NCBI GenBank assembly: GCA_013368375.1
Contig: JAACJP010000011.1
Coordinates: forward strand, 62,001 to 126,000
DNA from: Tricholomella constricta
Taxonomy: Eukaryota; Basidiomycota; Agaricomycetes; Agaricales; Lyophyllaceae
Length of the DNA: 64,000 nucleotides
Direction: 5' to 3'
Below the pieces are notes generated by a model, which ran no database searches, was not told the DNA's origin, and was given only the letters and a program-made list of their open reading frames with translations. Shown in pieces: positions 31,843 to 44,091 of this stretch. A program made the translations under genes and the position numbers. How positions within the stretch are numbered: position 1 is the first letter of the stretch; each line of letters begins with the position of its first letter.

Positions 31843-33811
31843 ATGTCTATTCTCATCCTCAAATCTATTGACCAGGAGCTTGCCATTGCGGTCGCAAGCG
31901 GGGATCGTGCCGCCCTGGCCGCGGTCTACAAGAAAGCAGTATGGTTCATTTTTATTTGACTTCCCTTCAGATTACTGACTTCACTTTATTTATGTAGAAA
32001 AAAGTCTGGCCCGAGGCAAAGGCCAGCACTGACCCAAAGGTGGTCGAGGCCCGGCTCGCGTCTCTCCTCGGCGCCACTATCAGGGAACTGCAGGGCATTC
32101 AGCACGGCCCCACGGACTTCGATGAGCGGCTCAAGGGCCTCCGCAAAATTGTGCGGGTGCATGAGCGGGCATCCGCGGCCAATGCTGCAAGGGCTGCGGA
32201 GGAGGCAAGGGCCGCAGAGGAGGCAAGGGCCGCAGAGGAGGCAAGGGCCGCGGAGGAGGCAAAGGCCGCGGCGGAGGAGGCGAGGGCAGAGCTGGCGAGG
32301 AGAAAGAGGGAGGAGTTGGAGAAGGAGTTGAGGGAGAAGGCCGCGGAGGAGAAGGCCCAAAGGCAGGCCAAGAAAAGGGCAGAGAAGGAGAGGAAGGAGG
32401 CAGAGAGGGAGCGAAAGGCGCTGGAAGAGGAGGAGAGGGCAAGGGCAGAGAGGGAGAAGGAGAGGGTGAGGGCGGAGAAGGCCGCCCGCAAGAGCGCCTC
32501 CAAGGAGAAGGCCGTGGACTTGGAGAGGGCAGAGAAGGAGAGGCGGAGGAAGGAAAAGGGGAAGAACAGGGAAGTAGCGGAGCCCGCGGGTGTAAAGCCC
32601 GGTAAGTTCACTTCTTTCTTTCATTGTTCATACTGACCATTTATTCAAGGGCCCCGTATCCGTGCCGCGGACCCCCTCCCCTCCGCTGTGGACATGGGCC
32701 GCTCATTTCAGGACTTGGCCCGGGAGGATGATGAAGACATGGACGCGTCGCTCTACGACCCCCCATGTGCGCGATGCCTGCGGAAGGGGCTGGGCTGCTT
32801 GAAACCGGGGGGAACGAAGGCGACTGCATGCTTGCCTTGCAAGTATGCAAAGCAAAGCTGCATCCATGCAGCAGCGCTCGGGGTGTCCGACTCCGCGGGA
32901 TGGTCGAAGCCCAGCAAGCGGGCAAGAAACTTGACCCCAGAGTATGTCCCAAGCGAGGAGGACAACGCCGCGGGCCCGTCCAGTAAGTCTTTTCTTTTTT
33001 GGTTCACACTATTGTTAACACCATTGCAGTGACCCGCGCTGAGCGCGCCGCTGCAACGTCCGCCCCTGCCATGTCCGCGCCCTCCGAGTCCGCGGAGCTT
33101 GCTGCATTGCGGTCCACCATGAGCCTCATGGAGGCCAGGGTGAAGCAGCTCCTCAAGCGTGACAGGGAGAGGGCCTTGGATCTGGAGCTCCTCCATTTGG
33201 AGGTGGAGGAGCTCCATGAGAAGAACAAGGTGGTGAAGGAGGCAGGGATGGACAATGCGGCGTTGGGGGAGCACCATGGGACTGAGCTGTGGCTGATCCG
33301 CAAGCGGTTGGTAAGGCTTGAGAGAAGGGGAGCCGGGCAGAAGGTAACACACACAGAGCCACCTGAGGCTGACACCCGGCTGTCGACACCCCCGGAGACG
33401 CCTGCGCAGACACCTGGGTTGCAGGATGTGCCTGCAGAATGGGCTGCAGCATTCGCCACAGACAACGCCGCGGACCCCGTCGCTCTCGGAATAACGGACA
33501 TCTGGAAGACATCCCCACCTCCGCCCAAAACAACTCCGCCCCCCCTCCCAACATCCGCCAATTCCATGGCTTCATCGGCCCCTCCGCGTGCTTTTCCATT
33601 GGGCAGGCCAAGCCGCTTGTCAACTCCGACATCTGCACCATCCACCCCCGCCAAGTCCGCGGATCCGCAAAGTCCTCCGCCGGCCCCCAAAACCCCCTCC
33701 CCAAGGCTGACCACCCCACCACCCACCACCCCGAGCCCCCCTCCCAGCCCTCGAGGTGAAAAGCGCAAGGCGTCGGATGAGGGTGGTGGTGATAGGCCCT
33801 CTAAAAAGTGA
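31843..33811 (+). CDS. KDZ1 gene B: coiled-coil protein with GAL4-type Zn2Cys6 cluster
   Basis: Four exons: 31,843-31,938, about 31,998-32,601, about 32,649-32,981, and about 33,030-33,811. After a short N-terminus (DRAALAAVYKKAKKVWPEAKA) comes a long Ala/Glu/Arg/Lys helix (AAEEAR repeats, about 32,180-32,570), a clear coiled coil. Exon 3 carries CARC-x6-C-x10-C-x2-C-x6-C near 32,766-32,862, a full Zn2Cys6 pattern with the basic LRKGLG loop between Cys2 and Cys3. Exon 4 has a second heptad-rich helix (MEARVKQLLKRDRERALDLELLHLEVEELHEK), then a Pro/Ser/Thr-rich tail ending in a basic KRKASDEGGGDRPSKK. Known Zn2Cys6 proteins bind CGG-type triplets, often as coiled-coil dimers. The element is full of CCG-CGG, so B is the prime candidate reader; that link is inference. 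Confidence 0.85.
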
Positions 33812-34055
33812 TGTGCACCCCGCGGACATGATTTTTTGGCGACCCTGTGGACAATCTTTTTTTTTGCAAACCCGCGGACCTTATCCTTGTTTTTTACCAA
33901 ACTTACCAATATCTTGTAACACTTCTTCAAATATTAGCAAGTAGAAGAAGTAAATTGTTTTATATATTCAAAGTACTATGTACAAAATAATAGTGCTCTT
34001 CAAAATCAGAATTTTCTCAAGTAAGTAAAATGTGAATTCAAGTACAAGCAAAAGA
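33812..34055. other. Convergent 3' spacer between KDZ1 genes B and C
   Basis: AT-rich and non-coding, with two CCGCGGAC words just after the gene B stop (near 33,819 and 33,871). It holds the 3' ends of both genes. Confidence 0.5.
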
Positions 34056-36253
34056 CTAGCGGCGCTTTGATCTTCCGATGCCAACCCCCGCGGACTTCTT
34101 TGTTTTGGCTCGCGTTGTGGTCCCATTGCGTGTGCGGCTGCCCCTGGTATTGGCACCAAAGTCCGCGGCCTCTGCAAGCAGTAAATCCTGCTTTGATTTC
34201 TTTCGCCTAGTCTGTCCTTCAACATGCTTGCGCTTGCGTGTAACCGGAGGTGGGGGCAGAGTTGGTGTACCAGGCGCAGAGGGAGTAGGAGTGTTGGGCG
34301 GTGGATTGAGGAGCTGCATTGTTGCCGGCACCATATCCCGTGGCAGCCCTTCACCAGGCCCATTGATGGTTGGCTGTGTCGGACGTCCGCGGGCATTTAA
34401 GCAGTGCATTGTTGTTTCATCAATGGTGACCTGACTTTCATTGATGTTGAGACTGTATTCATTAGTCTGTTCTCCAGGTCCGCGGGGTTCGTTGGGTGCT
34501 CCGCGGGGTGCGTTGGGTGGTCCGTGGGAGTCGTTATCTTGTGATTGATTCTGATTGTGTTCTGAGAGTTCATCGGGTGGTCCGCGGGGTCCGTTATCTG
34601 GCGATGGACTGAATTGATTTGGTGAAAGTCCTCCGGGGGGTGACAGATGTTGGTTTTCATTTGGTGCTGGACTGCCGTGTTCGCCTTCACCATCACCGCC
34701 TTCCAGGTCTGACATGGAAATAAGGCTTTCTAAGGGGTCCGGAGCCGGTGCTTTTTTTTTGCCCTTCTTCCGCCTTGCTTTCTTTGCTGCTGCCGCAGCG
34801 GCCAAAGCTTCCTGGTCCTTGCGGGCCCCATAGACTGCCTCCATTCTCTCCTTTTTCTTGTTCAAGTAACAGGACCAGCGAAAGGTCGTTGAGGGTCCAA
34901 GCCTTTTCTGGCGGGAGCGCCAGAAGTCGAGCAACTCCCGGAGTTCACTCAGTCGGAGGTTCCGTGGGTCTTGAATTCGGATGTCCGCGGGCACGTACTC
35001 CGCGGAGATGAACATTCCATTGTCCGCCTTTATGGAAGTGAATGGAGGGGATGAGTAGAGGTGTCCCGATGCTAGTTCTGTAAAAAATTAGTATGGGTGG
35101 TCTAATATGACATTATCACATACTATAATGATGTTTTAGGAATGTGCGGACCAGAAGCTCCATGTCATCTTTGCTCTGTTGCACACCTTCTACCAACTCC
35201 GATAGAATGGGAAAACCGTCATTTTGTTGATCCAGCTGTAGGTCTGGACGTGGCTGAATTACTGTATCAGTCTGGTGCAGTGGGTCTGGTGCAATAGATT
35301 CTTGGAGGGAAAGGACATAGTCCATAAGCTTTCTTTTGAAGTCCTTCACCATGTGCGGAAAGGTATCAATGAAACCTTTGCTGATCACTCCTGCATTTGC
35401 CGCAATGCTGTCATGACTACTCCGCGGTGAACATCAGCACAAGTCCGCAGAGTCGATGAACAACTCACGCCCGAACATTCAGTTGCCCATCTTGGCCTTT
35501 CCATACCACAAAGGTAAGGGACAGCATGCCCATCTCTCGCCACCTGTTGGCATCCTCATTCTCCACTCGTTGAAAGCCCCGCTTATCCGCATTCCTGAGA
35601 TAAGAAGGATCAACTCCGAGATGTCCGCGGACCCCGCGGAGTTACTCACTTGCGCTGCTCCTCAGGGGGAAAGCCCTTGGTGCTCCACTCACGGGCAGTG
35701 GCCTCTGCCTCCTGGAGTTGTTGCGGAGTGAGTTTGTTCATCACCCGTGCCAAAGCCTTGTTGCGTTGCTGGAAGGCCGCGGTGGGAGATTCATCGACCT
35801 CCTCCAGTATCTCTTTCAACTCTTCGGTAATCAAGCCGCGCATTGTCCGATTGACTACCTGGCGCGCAGTAACCTTCAAATTACCCGATGACTGGTTATA
35901 TGATGGGTAGGGCCTCCAGTTGTTCCTCACCCAATCTGCCAGTTTCTGTATGCTGATCAGTGTGATGATACAGAGATACACACTCTAGCCTGACGGACCG
36001 TGGTAGCTGATGCGGACTTCTTGTCGGTCTTCGGCTCTGTTCCCTTTGCCTTCCAGAAGTTAAAAATATCAACCAAGACTTTGTCCCTAAAAATGGCCGC
36101 CCTTTTTGCCTTGTCCGACTCTGACCGGTACTCCTCTCGGTACTTGTTGAGGACCGCGCGCTCGTCAGCCGGGTAACGGGGCTCCTTGCTTGTCTTCTTC
36201 AGGGCCCCAGCGGCATGTGGGACTGTTTCTGGTGTAAAAATATTTTCGGACAT
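34056..36253 (-). CDS. KDZ1 gene C: basic accessory protein of unknown function
   Basis: Several exons: 36,253 to about 35,990 (MSENIFTPETV...ADERAVLNKYREEYRSES...KVLVDIFNFWKA), about 35,945-35,650 (LADWVRNNWRPYPSY...ATAREWSTKGFPPEE), a middle exon with a VVWKG segment near 35,500, about 35,410-35,130 (MVKDFKRKLMDYVLSLQE...NDGFPILSEL), and about 35,080-34,056 (DPRNLRLSELRELLDFWRSRQ...SCYLNKKKERMEAVYGARK). The last exon ends in a polar linker and a basic tail (TRKRKHVEGQTRRKKSK; GIGRSKRR) that looks like a nuclear localisation signal. KDZ2 gene C and the gene at 45.9 kb share these blocks in order. No known domain is recognised. It diverges from gene D with 254 bp between starts. Exon ends are approximate. 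Confidence 0.7.
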
Positions 36254-36507
36254 GATGGAGCTCCGTAAAGAAGATTTCCTATTTGGGTCAAAAAGTGTTG
36301 AACTTCACGCTTGACAGTTGTCCCACAGTACCCCATTTGGCAAGGAAGTTTCCAGTTTGGGTAATATGAGGCACGGGTACAATCGATGGCCCCGATTGTG
36401 AGTGCAGCTGACCTTTGCACCATGAGGACATGTCCGAGAGTAATCAGTGATACATCAGTAGACAGGTTCTGATTTTTCCACCAAATCAGATCTCACCCTT
36501 ACCCACC
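36254..36507. promoter_or_regulatory. Bidirectional promoter region between KDZ1 genes C and D
   Basis: Short spacer between divergent start codons. It lacks perfect CCGCGG words but has a tgtccgaga half-site-like stretch near 36,431. The arrangement is the same in KDZ2 (60,396-60,731). Confidence 0.4.
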
Positions 36508-39500
36508 ATGTTGCGTGCAGTAAAGCGCACACGTCGCAAGAAGGATGAAGTCCTTCAGGAAAGTTCTCGTTCACATGCCATGGATGTCGAGACAACAGTC
36601 AGGCATACCCAGAGGGGTGACATCGTGGAATCCAGGAGTGTCCCTTTGCGCAAGAGGTCACCGGACCCTGTTACATCTGCCCCTCAGGGTGTGCAAACCC
36701 ATGTCCAACCCTTTGAGCATTCGGACATTCACTCAACGGAGCTGGATGACACTGATGAGGTTGCCCCCAAACGGGCCAAGGTGAATTGTTCTTTGATGTA
36801 TTGTGTACATGTAACTGAATCAAAGCACAGACACAAGCTGATTACCTTCAAGAGTTTGTGAACCATGTTCCAGAGCTGTTGGAGGGGCTCCTTGGGAGAG
36901 AGTACATTGAGAATCAAACTCAATGTTCTGATTGTCCCAAGGGCAACTATGGACGTTGGCGTTGCCGAGATTGTCTCAGTGACAGGATACTCTGCCGGGG
37001 TTGCATGCGGACAACTCACAGGGACAATCCTCTGCATCGCATTGAGTTCTGGACGGGTCAATACTTCCAGACAGCTCAGCTGCAGGAGGTTGGTACCTAC
37101 TTGCTGGTCCCTCACTCCTCCGGGAAAGCACTCTGTGATACGCTACAGCTGCAACAGGAGCAATTGGAGAATTACCAGGTGGAATACGACGATAAAGAAC
37201 AGAAGAACCACCGCACAGAGCAGCAAAATGACCCCGCGGGTCGACATGCCAACTCCGCAGATGCCGCGGACGTGACTGAGCAGACTTCCTATGATGCAGA
37301 GGACAATGATTACATGGCGCGCTTGAGCCGTGCTTATGGTCAACAGCCAGAATTTCATCCAATTGCTGAGGCAGGGTCTACTCTGGACACAGTTGAAGTC
37401 GAAGTGGACGAGGAAGATGACAATGACACTGGCCTTAATGATGACCTTCCGACGAGAATGCCACGGCACGATGCTTTCAACAATCGTTATGTGCGCCTTG
37501 TACATGTCAATGGAATTCACTACATTCCACTTGTCTACTGTTCATGCCGCGGAGTCCGAGAGGTCAATACAGACCTGATGCACAAGCGATTGGTGCCTGC
37601 AAGCTTCACACGGTACAATACGCTCTTTACCACTGCAGTCCTTGATGACTATCGCCTTGCAAACCTGGAATGTAAGGCATCTGCATTTCAGTATTGGCAC
37701 AAGCTCAGCCGGACTACGGCTGCAGCAACAAGCTCCGCGGACATCGACAACTTTTATCGCGAACTCCGCCGGCTCTCGCGTTCATGGAGATGGCTCAAGA
37801 AGCTCAAATGGGGTGGTTTTGGCAGCAATAACAGAGATCCCATGCAGACCACCGCAGGGGAGCTTGCCATCTTTTGTCCAACATGTCCGCAGCCAGGTGT
37901 GAATCTCCCCGCGGGGTGGTCCGCAGACCCGAATAAGTGAGTGCATTAAGTGACGACTGATCATTGTTATTGACATTACATGCAGAAAAGTATACATGAG
38001 GTCTTTTGTGGCAGACGGCAACTTCAAAGCGGATCATGTTCGCCAAAAGAACAATGCAATGGACGTTTGGCTGTCGGAAGGGTCAGGTATGATGGCTAAC
38101 CGGGCCAATTATAATGAGTTCCTGAAGGAAGCATTCAATGTGATGACAGTGAGTCAAGTCCGATTACTTCCGCGGCATAGCCCGTGGGGTTCATCAACCC
38201 CGCGGAGTTCTGTAATAACGTCTATTTTAGAAAGCCCCTTGCGAGAATCAGTTCCGCGCTGTTGAGCAGGCAATGCTTGTGTCCAAAGCCTGTGATGTTA
38301 AAGGAATTGTAGCCATTGCATGTGCGCGGCATGGCTGTTTTGCCCCCAACAGCCTGTCGGACCTCCACGCGGGTGAGCAACAAAAGAATGTGGACTGGGC
38401 ATTCCTCCAGGCGCTTAAAACAACAAATGTGGAAGACATCGACCAGGTGTTATTGATCTATGATATTGCCTGCCAATACATGGTACACTTTCTAAAGCGC
38501 ATCGGCCACCTACTCCCCCCAGGAATGACTATTGCTCAGGCCATTGGACTACTCCATGTTCACGGTCACAAAGACGATTGCTTTAACCGCTTTGCAACTT
38601 CATTCATTCCAGGCGCTGCTATAGTTGCGGGTGAAATTCTGGAGAGTTTGTGGGCCGTGTTGAACACTGTGTCACCAATGACCAGAACCGCAACGTTGGC
38701 ACACCGAGCGGAGATCCTGGACGATCATATGAATAATTCTAACTGGAAGAAACTCCTGCAGATGTGTTAGTAAAATTTCATGTATTCTGTTACCATCACT
38801 GACAATGTCCGCGGAGTAGCGGTCACATTGTGTCAGACATACGAAAAGGCGACGGAGATGTTGGAGACTGCCCAAGAATATTTCAAAGGAGTTGCCCAGG
38901 GAATAAGCCGCACACAAACCGCAATTTGGGAGGCGGAGATCCAGGAGGCCGAGCAGAGGAGGGTTCATGATGTCAAGGCTATGGACATCCTCAAAGCGCG
39001 CACCGCGGACATCAGGCAGCCAGGAGATTCCAATGGACCTGTGGAGCACGCAACAGCTGAAGAGGAGTGGATACAATCAGGCCTTGATATCGAGGAGCGC
39101 CAGTAAGACATTTTATCTCTATTTGTCTTCCGGAGCTGAACAGTTTCCATCTAGAATTGGCCTTCAAGACAAAGTCCGCCAACTTGTCCGTGAACCGCGG
39201 GAAGATGTCCGCAAAGCCGTCGAAACTGAAAGACAAAGCCTACGTGCACAAATTGATGTGTTCACGTCAAAACAGCCGAGCATAAATTTCATTCCTTTGG
39301 CCTCCGCGGAGGATGTGCCAGGGAACGTCGAAGCCTTTGATAACCTAGACGAGAACCCCGCGGACCTGCCACCCTCCGGAGATGCCGCGGTTCCGGCACA
39401 GTCAGGCCGTCCTGCACCTGCAGACGGACCCCTACCACCAGAGCAGACACCTATTTGCCTGCCATCCTCAGCTGGGGAAACTGAGTCACATCTGGCTAAA

Positions 39501-40219
39501 CTCGAGCTTGCATTGCGCAAGGTTCAAGCGGAGCGTCATCTTCAGAACCTCCGTAATGCAATTGCGGAGAAATCATTTTTGTACTCACACGTCATCCGAG
39601 TTGCTCCGCGGAAGGGTGTGGTGACACGTGCGCGGGGGAACATCACCACCCTCAATTGCACAATCACCACCCTTTGTCGGGTGTATGACAAATGCAGAGC
39701 AAAGCTCGCCTGTCTGGGTGCGGATGAAGGCACACTGGAAAGGTACAAAATTCTCGACAAGAAGCATGTCAAATCGAGCACCGCCATACTGGATCCCAAC
39801 ACACCGGGCTCAACTGATATCCGAAGTACCAGTCTTTCCTGGATTTGGCAAATACCTGGTCAAGCGACAGATAGTCCGGAGGCTGTGCTGGAGTGTATGT
39901 CCTTTGGCGTCAAGTCCGCGGAGTTGTTACTGACATGATACCAATAGTCCAACGTGTTCATTTCTTGAGGGCAAGGGCACAAAAGGATCGATGGACAGAA
40001 GAATTCACTCTTGTTCAATATGAAATGACTTGGACCACCCGATATTTCCTTCATCAGGCCCAGATCTGGATAGAGCGCGGTGCGGAGGCCGCGGCTGCAG
40101 GACAACTGGGCCCGACAGCATATGCACGGCGGAAGACAGCCATGTGGAGGGAACTTGCTTGGTTGGCGGAGCAACGATTTAAAACTGTCAATACATCATA
40201 TGTAACATTGCTTCAATAG
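36508..40219 (+). CDS. KDZ1 gene D: KDZ transposase with CxC2-like cysteine cluster
   Basis: Exons include 36,508-36,780 and 36,831-37,936, then shorter ones starting at 37,986, about 38,231, about 38,820, about 39,155 and about 39,950. The CxC2 cluster reads CSDCPKGNYGRWRCRDC, then CRGCMRTTHRDNPLH (36,928-37,045), preceded by YLQEFVNHVPELLEGLL. Next come the KDZ landmarks VHVNGIHYIPLVYC, YRLANLECKASAFQYWHKLS and FYRELRRLSRSWRWLKK. The catalytic core has FVADGNFKADH (38,005), CARHGCFAPNS, LIYDIACQY (38,455), HVHGHKDDCF and GEILESLWAVLN (38,630). A long helical C-terminus ends at 40,219. All junctions join in frame. CCGCGG words occur in exons (37,736, coding S-A-D) and in introns (38,170-38,203; 38,807-38,813). 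Confidence 0.87.
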
Positions 40220-40582
40220 AATGGACCATGCAGTTTTGTGTTTGCGGGGTGATAAGAATGTCCGCGGACATGAATTGTTAAATGTTGCCCAATGTCCGCA
40301 GATGTTGCCCTCCGCGGAGCCCCATAGCCTTCCCAATCATGGTGGTGTCTCGGACAACATGATGTAACAACACCACGAACATCATAGCTTATACTGGGGA
40401 TACCTTTGATTTTGAGTTTGCTTGGAGGCTAGAGGATTACATTGATTTTGGGTTTCCTTTAAAAGCTTTGCTGTGATAGTCTGTGCAGTCATAAGAGATC
40501 CGACAGGTGTCCCCGCTGTCCACCTGATTATCAAAACGTCCGTAAAGGCAACATCCGCGGACATTTGTAAGCAGCACGGGTC
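40220..40582. other. Spacer between KDZ1 genes D and E
   Basis: Non-coding; carries repeated tccgcggaca-type words (near 40,260, 40,312 and 40,553) and several tgtccgcag half-sites. It probably holds the gene D terminator and the gene E promoter. Confidence 0.5.
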
Positions 40583-42501
40583 ATGTTTGCGGACATGGTT
40601 GTCACATGCCCTGGTCACATGACAGTGCGAAAGTCACCATCAGTCCATGTGGCTGTGGCAACAGCTTTTTTCCTCTCGCTATCTGATCCCTTATCGCACC
40701 TCATCCAAAGCAAATCAATGACTTCCTCCGCGCTGCACTGGATTGACTCTGAGAGCTTTTTGCTTCCGATGACGGGCAGGGCCGCAGTTCACCTCCAGGA
40801 GGTGCTTTACTACTGCGAATCCCGCTTACGTGTTGCCTTGGTGAAGTTTGCAGGTGTGGATAATGCGGAGGTCCGGGCTTCAATGCAAGTGCGCTTGGCC
40901 GCGGAGCTGGTACGTTGCTGACTTGGCCATTTTCTGGATCATGACTTATTTCTCTACAGAACTTTGCAATGATATTCGTCGGCGCTGCAACAAGCATGAT
41001 GATATCGTGCAAAATTCCCAATATCCTTCGGCTTCTCGCTTCCCATTTCCATGGGCAGCTTGAGCCTCACAGCCCACTCGTCCTTTCTGATTCACTGATT
41101 CTCGCGTTGGACGGCTCCATTCCGCTCGAGCACCCCGCGGCCGCTGTCTCTGAGTACGCCTGTGACTGGTGGCACGAGCACGAAGATAATGAGCTCCGTG
41201 AACCACTCAGTCATGACACGTTGGAGGAATGCCTTGTCCTTCACCGCTTTCAGCGGCAGCAAGTGCCACCACTCTGGGTTCCACAGACGAGAGCAACTCC
41301 ACAAGTCCTGCAACAGTGTCGCACCCATGTCCAGGGCTTCGAAACAATTTATGAAGCTCAAGCCTATCAGACCGCCCGCCGTGCCGCGGGATTCCACATG
41401 ATTTTTGAGGCAGCAAGGCAACAGGCCGCGGGGGCCGCGGGGGATGACAAAGAAATGAGCCCCCATGAGCTCTTCAGAATCCTTCATCCAGAGGCAATGG
41501 AGGGACCAATCGCATCGGAATTTGGGGAGGAGCTGCCATCAGGGACGTACAAGGGAGAGGAATCAGATGAGGAGTTGGGCGTGAGCTCTGACAGCTCTGA
41601 GAGGTATGACCCACTCGGAACTGACATCCACCAGCCCAGGGAGCTGCTGCGTCACGAGATTCCTGATCACTTCCTCAGGCCGCCGCTCCGAAATAAAGAT
41701 GTGGAGTATAAAAGCTACTACCAACGGCCCTTGGCAGGGCATGACAAAGGATCTGACAGTGACCCCGCGGAGGCGGACCCCGCGGACATTCAAAGTAAGA
41801 ACAGTGATTCTTGTTATTTGAACTGCATTCAAACCTTTTGCAAGGCCAACCAGAATATGTTCCTTCTGAGGATGAGGACGAGCCCATGGCCGCGGATGTG
41901 GACCCCGCGGACATTCAAAGTAAGAACAGTGATTCTTGTCATTTGAACTGCATTCAACCTTTTGCAAGGCCAACCTGCACCCCGTTACGTATCCCCAGAA
42001 TATGTTCCTTCTGAGAATGAGGATTCTGAGGATGAGGACGAGCCCATGGGTGAGTTATATTGCATTTGCTTATACTTGCATATAGTTACCTTTCACCATT
42101 TTGTAGGCCAATCACATGAAGACCCCGATATGGTGTTCTCTGATGAGGACAGCCCCGCGGAGGACGCCCCTGCTGTCCAAGAACCCGATATTGAGTTTTC
42201 CGACAAGGACAGCTCTGCAGAGGACACCCCCGCTCTCCTCAAAGATCCAGATATTGTGTTTTCTGACGAAGACAGCCCTGCGGAGCAACAAGACATGGAA
42301 GTGCTTTCCCTTTCCGATGACTCAGGTGAGGAAGAGTTTAGGGTCAGGAGGAGACACAGGAGACCACCCGTTGAAATGCTTGAGGGCTTATTACGGTTTT
42401 CAGATGGTGAAATCAATGAGGAGCTTGCGGTTCAAGTACCCCGCGGACAATACACTGCCGCCTCCTTTGCTCACATTCCTTCCAACATTCTTGATGATTA
42501 G
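40583..42501 (+). CDS. KDZ1 gene E: acidic accessory protein of unknown function
   Basis: Multi-exon. The N-terminal part (DSESFLLPMTGRAAVHLQEVLYY...VALVKFAG) is followed after an intron at about 40,911-40,960 by a helical region (ILRLLASHFHGQL...YEAQAYQTARRAAGF). A strongly acidic C-terminal half carries SDEELGVSSDSSE and three versions of D-P-D-(M/I)-(V/E)-F-S-D, ending SFAHIPSNILDD. Two near-identical exon-intron blocks (41,760-41,830 and 41,900-41,980) show internal duplication. Either 40,583 or 40,718 could be the start. The KDZ3 relic keeps only the last codons of this gene at 14,116-14,168. No known domain; the acidic repeats could be an activation or interaction region. Confidence 0.65.
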
Positions 42502-43811
42502 GGGTAGCTTTATCTTGATGTCTTTTTTCCTTTTGCTTTGTGATAATGAATATGTTGCCTTGTGATAATAAAAATATACCAATACAGATACACCATACTT
42601 GTAAATGAAACATGGAGGGGGAACAATTGTGTCCCTTGTCTATACATTAAAAGCATCCAGAGCCCGCGGACAATTATGACCATATCCACAGACATTTATG
42701 GTCTGGTCTTCTACAGCACCATGGAGGCCCGTTGCAGCAGCGGGTTTACCCGCGGACATGGGCAATCCCCGCGAGCCCCTTGCTGCCCTTTGTAGGACCA
42801 GATAGGCCCGCTGCAGCCCCAGCGGGGCCGCTGGTACCGTCCCCGACGGTTACATGTAGAGACCCCGCTGGTGCGGTGCCAGATGGTGACATGTAGTGGC
42901 CCCGTATCAGCCCCGCTGATGCCGTGCCAGACAGCTACATGTAGTGATCCCGCTGGCACGTTGGACATGCTACATGGAGTCTGCCCCACAGACAAGGATT
43001 CATGGAGGTAAAAGACGACCCGCGGAGGTCCACAGAGGTGGGCAACCCCCCGCTAGCACCCCGCTCCCATATATGCCCGAAAAAAGGTAAGCCGCGGAGG
43101 TCCGCAGAGGTGGGCAACCCACCCCGCTGCCTCCAGGCCCGCTGCAGTGCTGGGTGTGCCCCCAAAGAAACAACCCGCGGAGGTCCGCAGAGGTGGGCAA
43201 CCCCCTGCTAGCCCCCACCCCGCTCCCATATATGCCCAAAAAAAGGCAACCCGCGGAGGTCCGCAGAGGTGGGCAACCCACCCCGCTGCCCCCAGGCCCG
43301 CTGCAGTGCTGGGTGTGCCCCCAAAAAAACAACCCGCGGAGGTCCGCAGAGGTGGGCAACCCCCCGCTAGCCCTCCCATTTATGCCCAAAAAAAGGTAAC
43401 CCGCGGAGGTCCGCAGAGGTGGGCAACCCCCCGCTAGCCCCCCACCCTGCCCCCACAGGCCCGCTGCAGTGCTGGGTGTGCCCCCAAAAAAACAACCCAC
43501 GGAGGTCCGCAGAGGTGGGCAACCCCCCGCTAGCCCCCCCATATATGCCTGAAAAGAAGCGACCCGCGGAGGTCCGCAGAGGTGGGCAACCCCCTGCTAG
43601 CCCCCACCCCGCTGCCCCCACAGCACCATATAGGCTGGCCCGCTGATACCATGCCAGGCAACTACATGTAGAGACCTCGCTGGTACCGTGCAACACGGCT
43701 ACATGTAGTGGCCCCGCTGGTGCTCCAGCGGCCCCGCTGGTGCCGTCAATACGGCTACATGTATGGCCCCGCTGGACAGTGGGACACGCTACATTGTAGT
43801 GCCCCTACCTG
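42502..43811 (+). repeat. KDZ1 right subterminal array and terminal inverted repeat
   Basis: After an AT-rich 3' region, 42,660-43,000 has TACATGTAG words and cccgctggtg-type units. From 43,015 to 43,600 about eight units repeat the core CCCGCGGAGGTCCGCAGAGG followed by gggcaaccc, spaced about 70-85 bp. The terminal about 180 bp are the inverted repeat of 29,980-30,165. Each array unit holds one full CCGCGG plus an adjacent TCCGC half-site. Confidence 0.85.
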
Positions 43812-44091
43812 ACCAAGGATCGGGCCAGACGCGCGTCTCCCGCCTGCTCGACCTGGTGTCGGCAGGTACTTCTCCCCTCTAACTAAATTCGCTATAGTCC
43901 TCTATGTTTATTGCTATATATTATTTAGACAATTATATTTGTTCTCTTTCGATCAGATATCTTCTTGTACCTATTATCATGACATATTGTTCTGCTTTGA
44001 CTTGCACCGCCTCGCTTGGGCCTCTAAAAGTCCTTGATTTAAAGGGTGCATGATCGGTAAGGACTACTCCTTCAAAGATATACAATCATTC
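43812..44091. other. Flank of KDZ1: one minisatellite unit, then AT-rich spacer
   Basis: Begins with the ACCAAGG target duplication, continues with one unit of the array that flanks KDZ1 on the left, then about 170 bp of AT-rich sequence without a gene. Confidence 0.5.

Larger units (their letters stand above)
29980..43811 (+). mobile_element. KDZ1: complete CxC2-type KDZ DNA transposon, 13.8 kb
   Basis: The left end (29,980) starts CACATACAGGCACTACA; the right end (43,811) reads, in reverse complement, CAGGTAGGGGCACTACA. Four of the first 17 bases differ, then the inverted repeats agree well for about 180 bp. A perfect 7-bp target duplication ACCAAGG flanks the element (29,973-29,979 and 43,812-43,818). 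Inside are genes A (minus), B (plus), C (minus), D (plus) and E (plus). CCGCGG, mostly TCCGCGGA or CCGCGGAC, is dispersed through the element. All five genes can be read without evident disruption. Confidence 0.88.

Noticed and set aside
32099..32624. Long Leu/Ser/Pro-rich minus-strand frames opposite gene B (also at 55,583-56,304)
   Set aside because: Antisense shadows of the Glu/Arg/Lys-rich coiled-coil region, explained by codon composition.
43015..43600. Regularly spaced direct repeats resembling a CRISPR array
   Set aside because: Eukaryotic transposon context, degenerate units, spacers that are themselves repeated, and a mirror copy at the other element end.
43002..43696. Open frames on both strands in the KDZ1 right array
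   Set aside because: Repeats of about 70-85 bp kept open by composition; the sequence repeats itself and no start or domain is supported.
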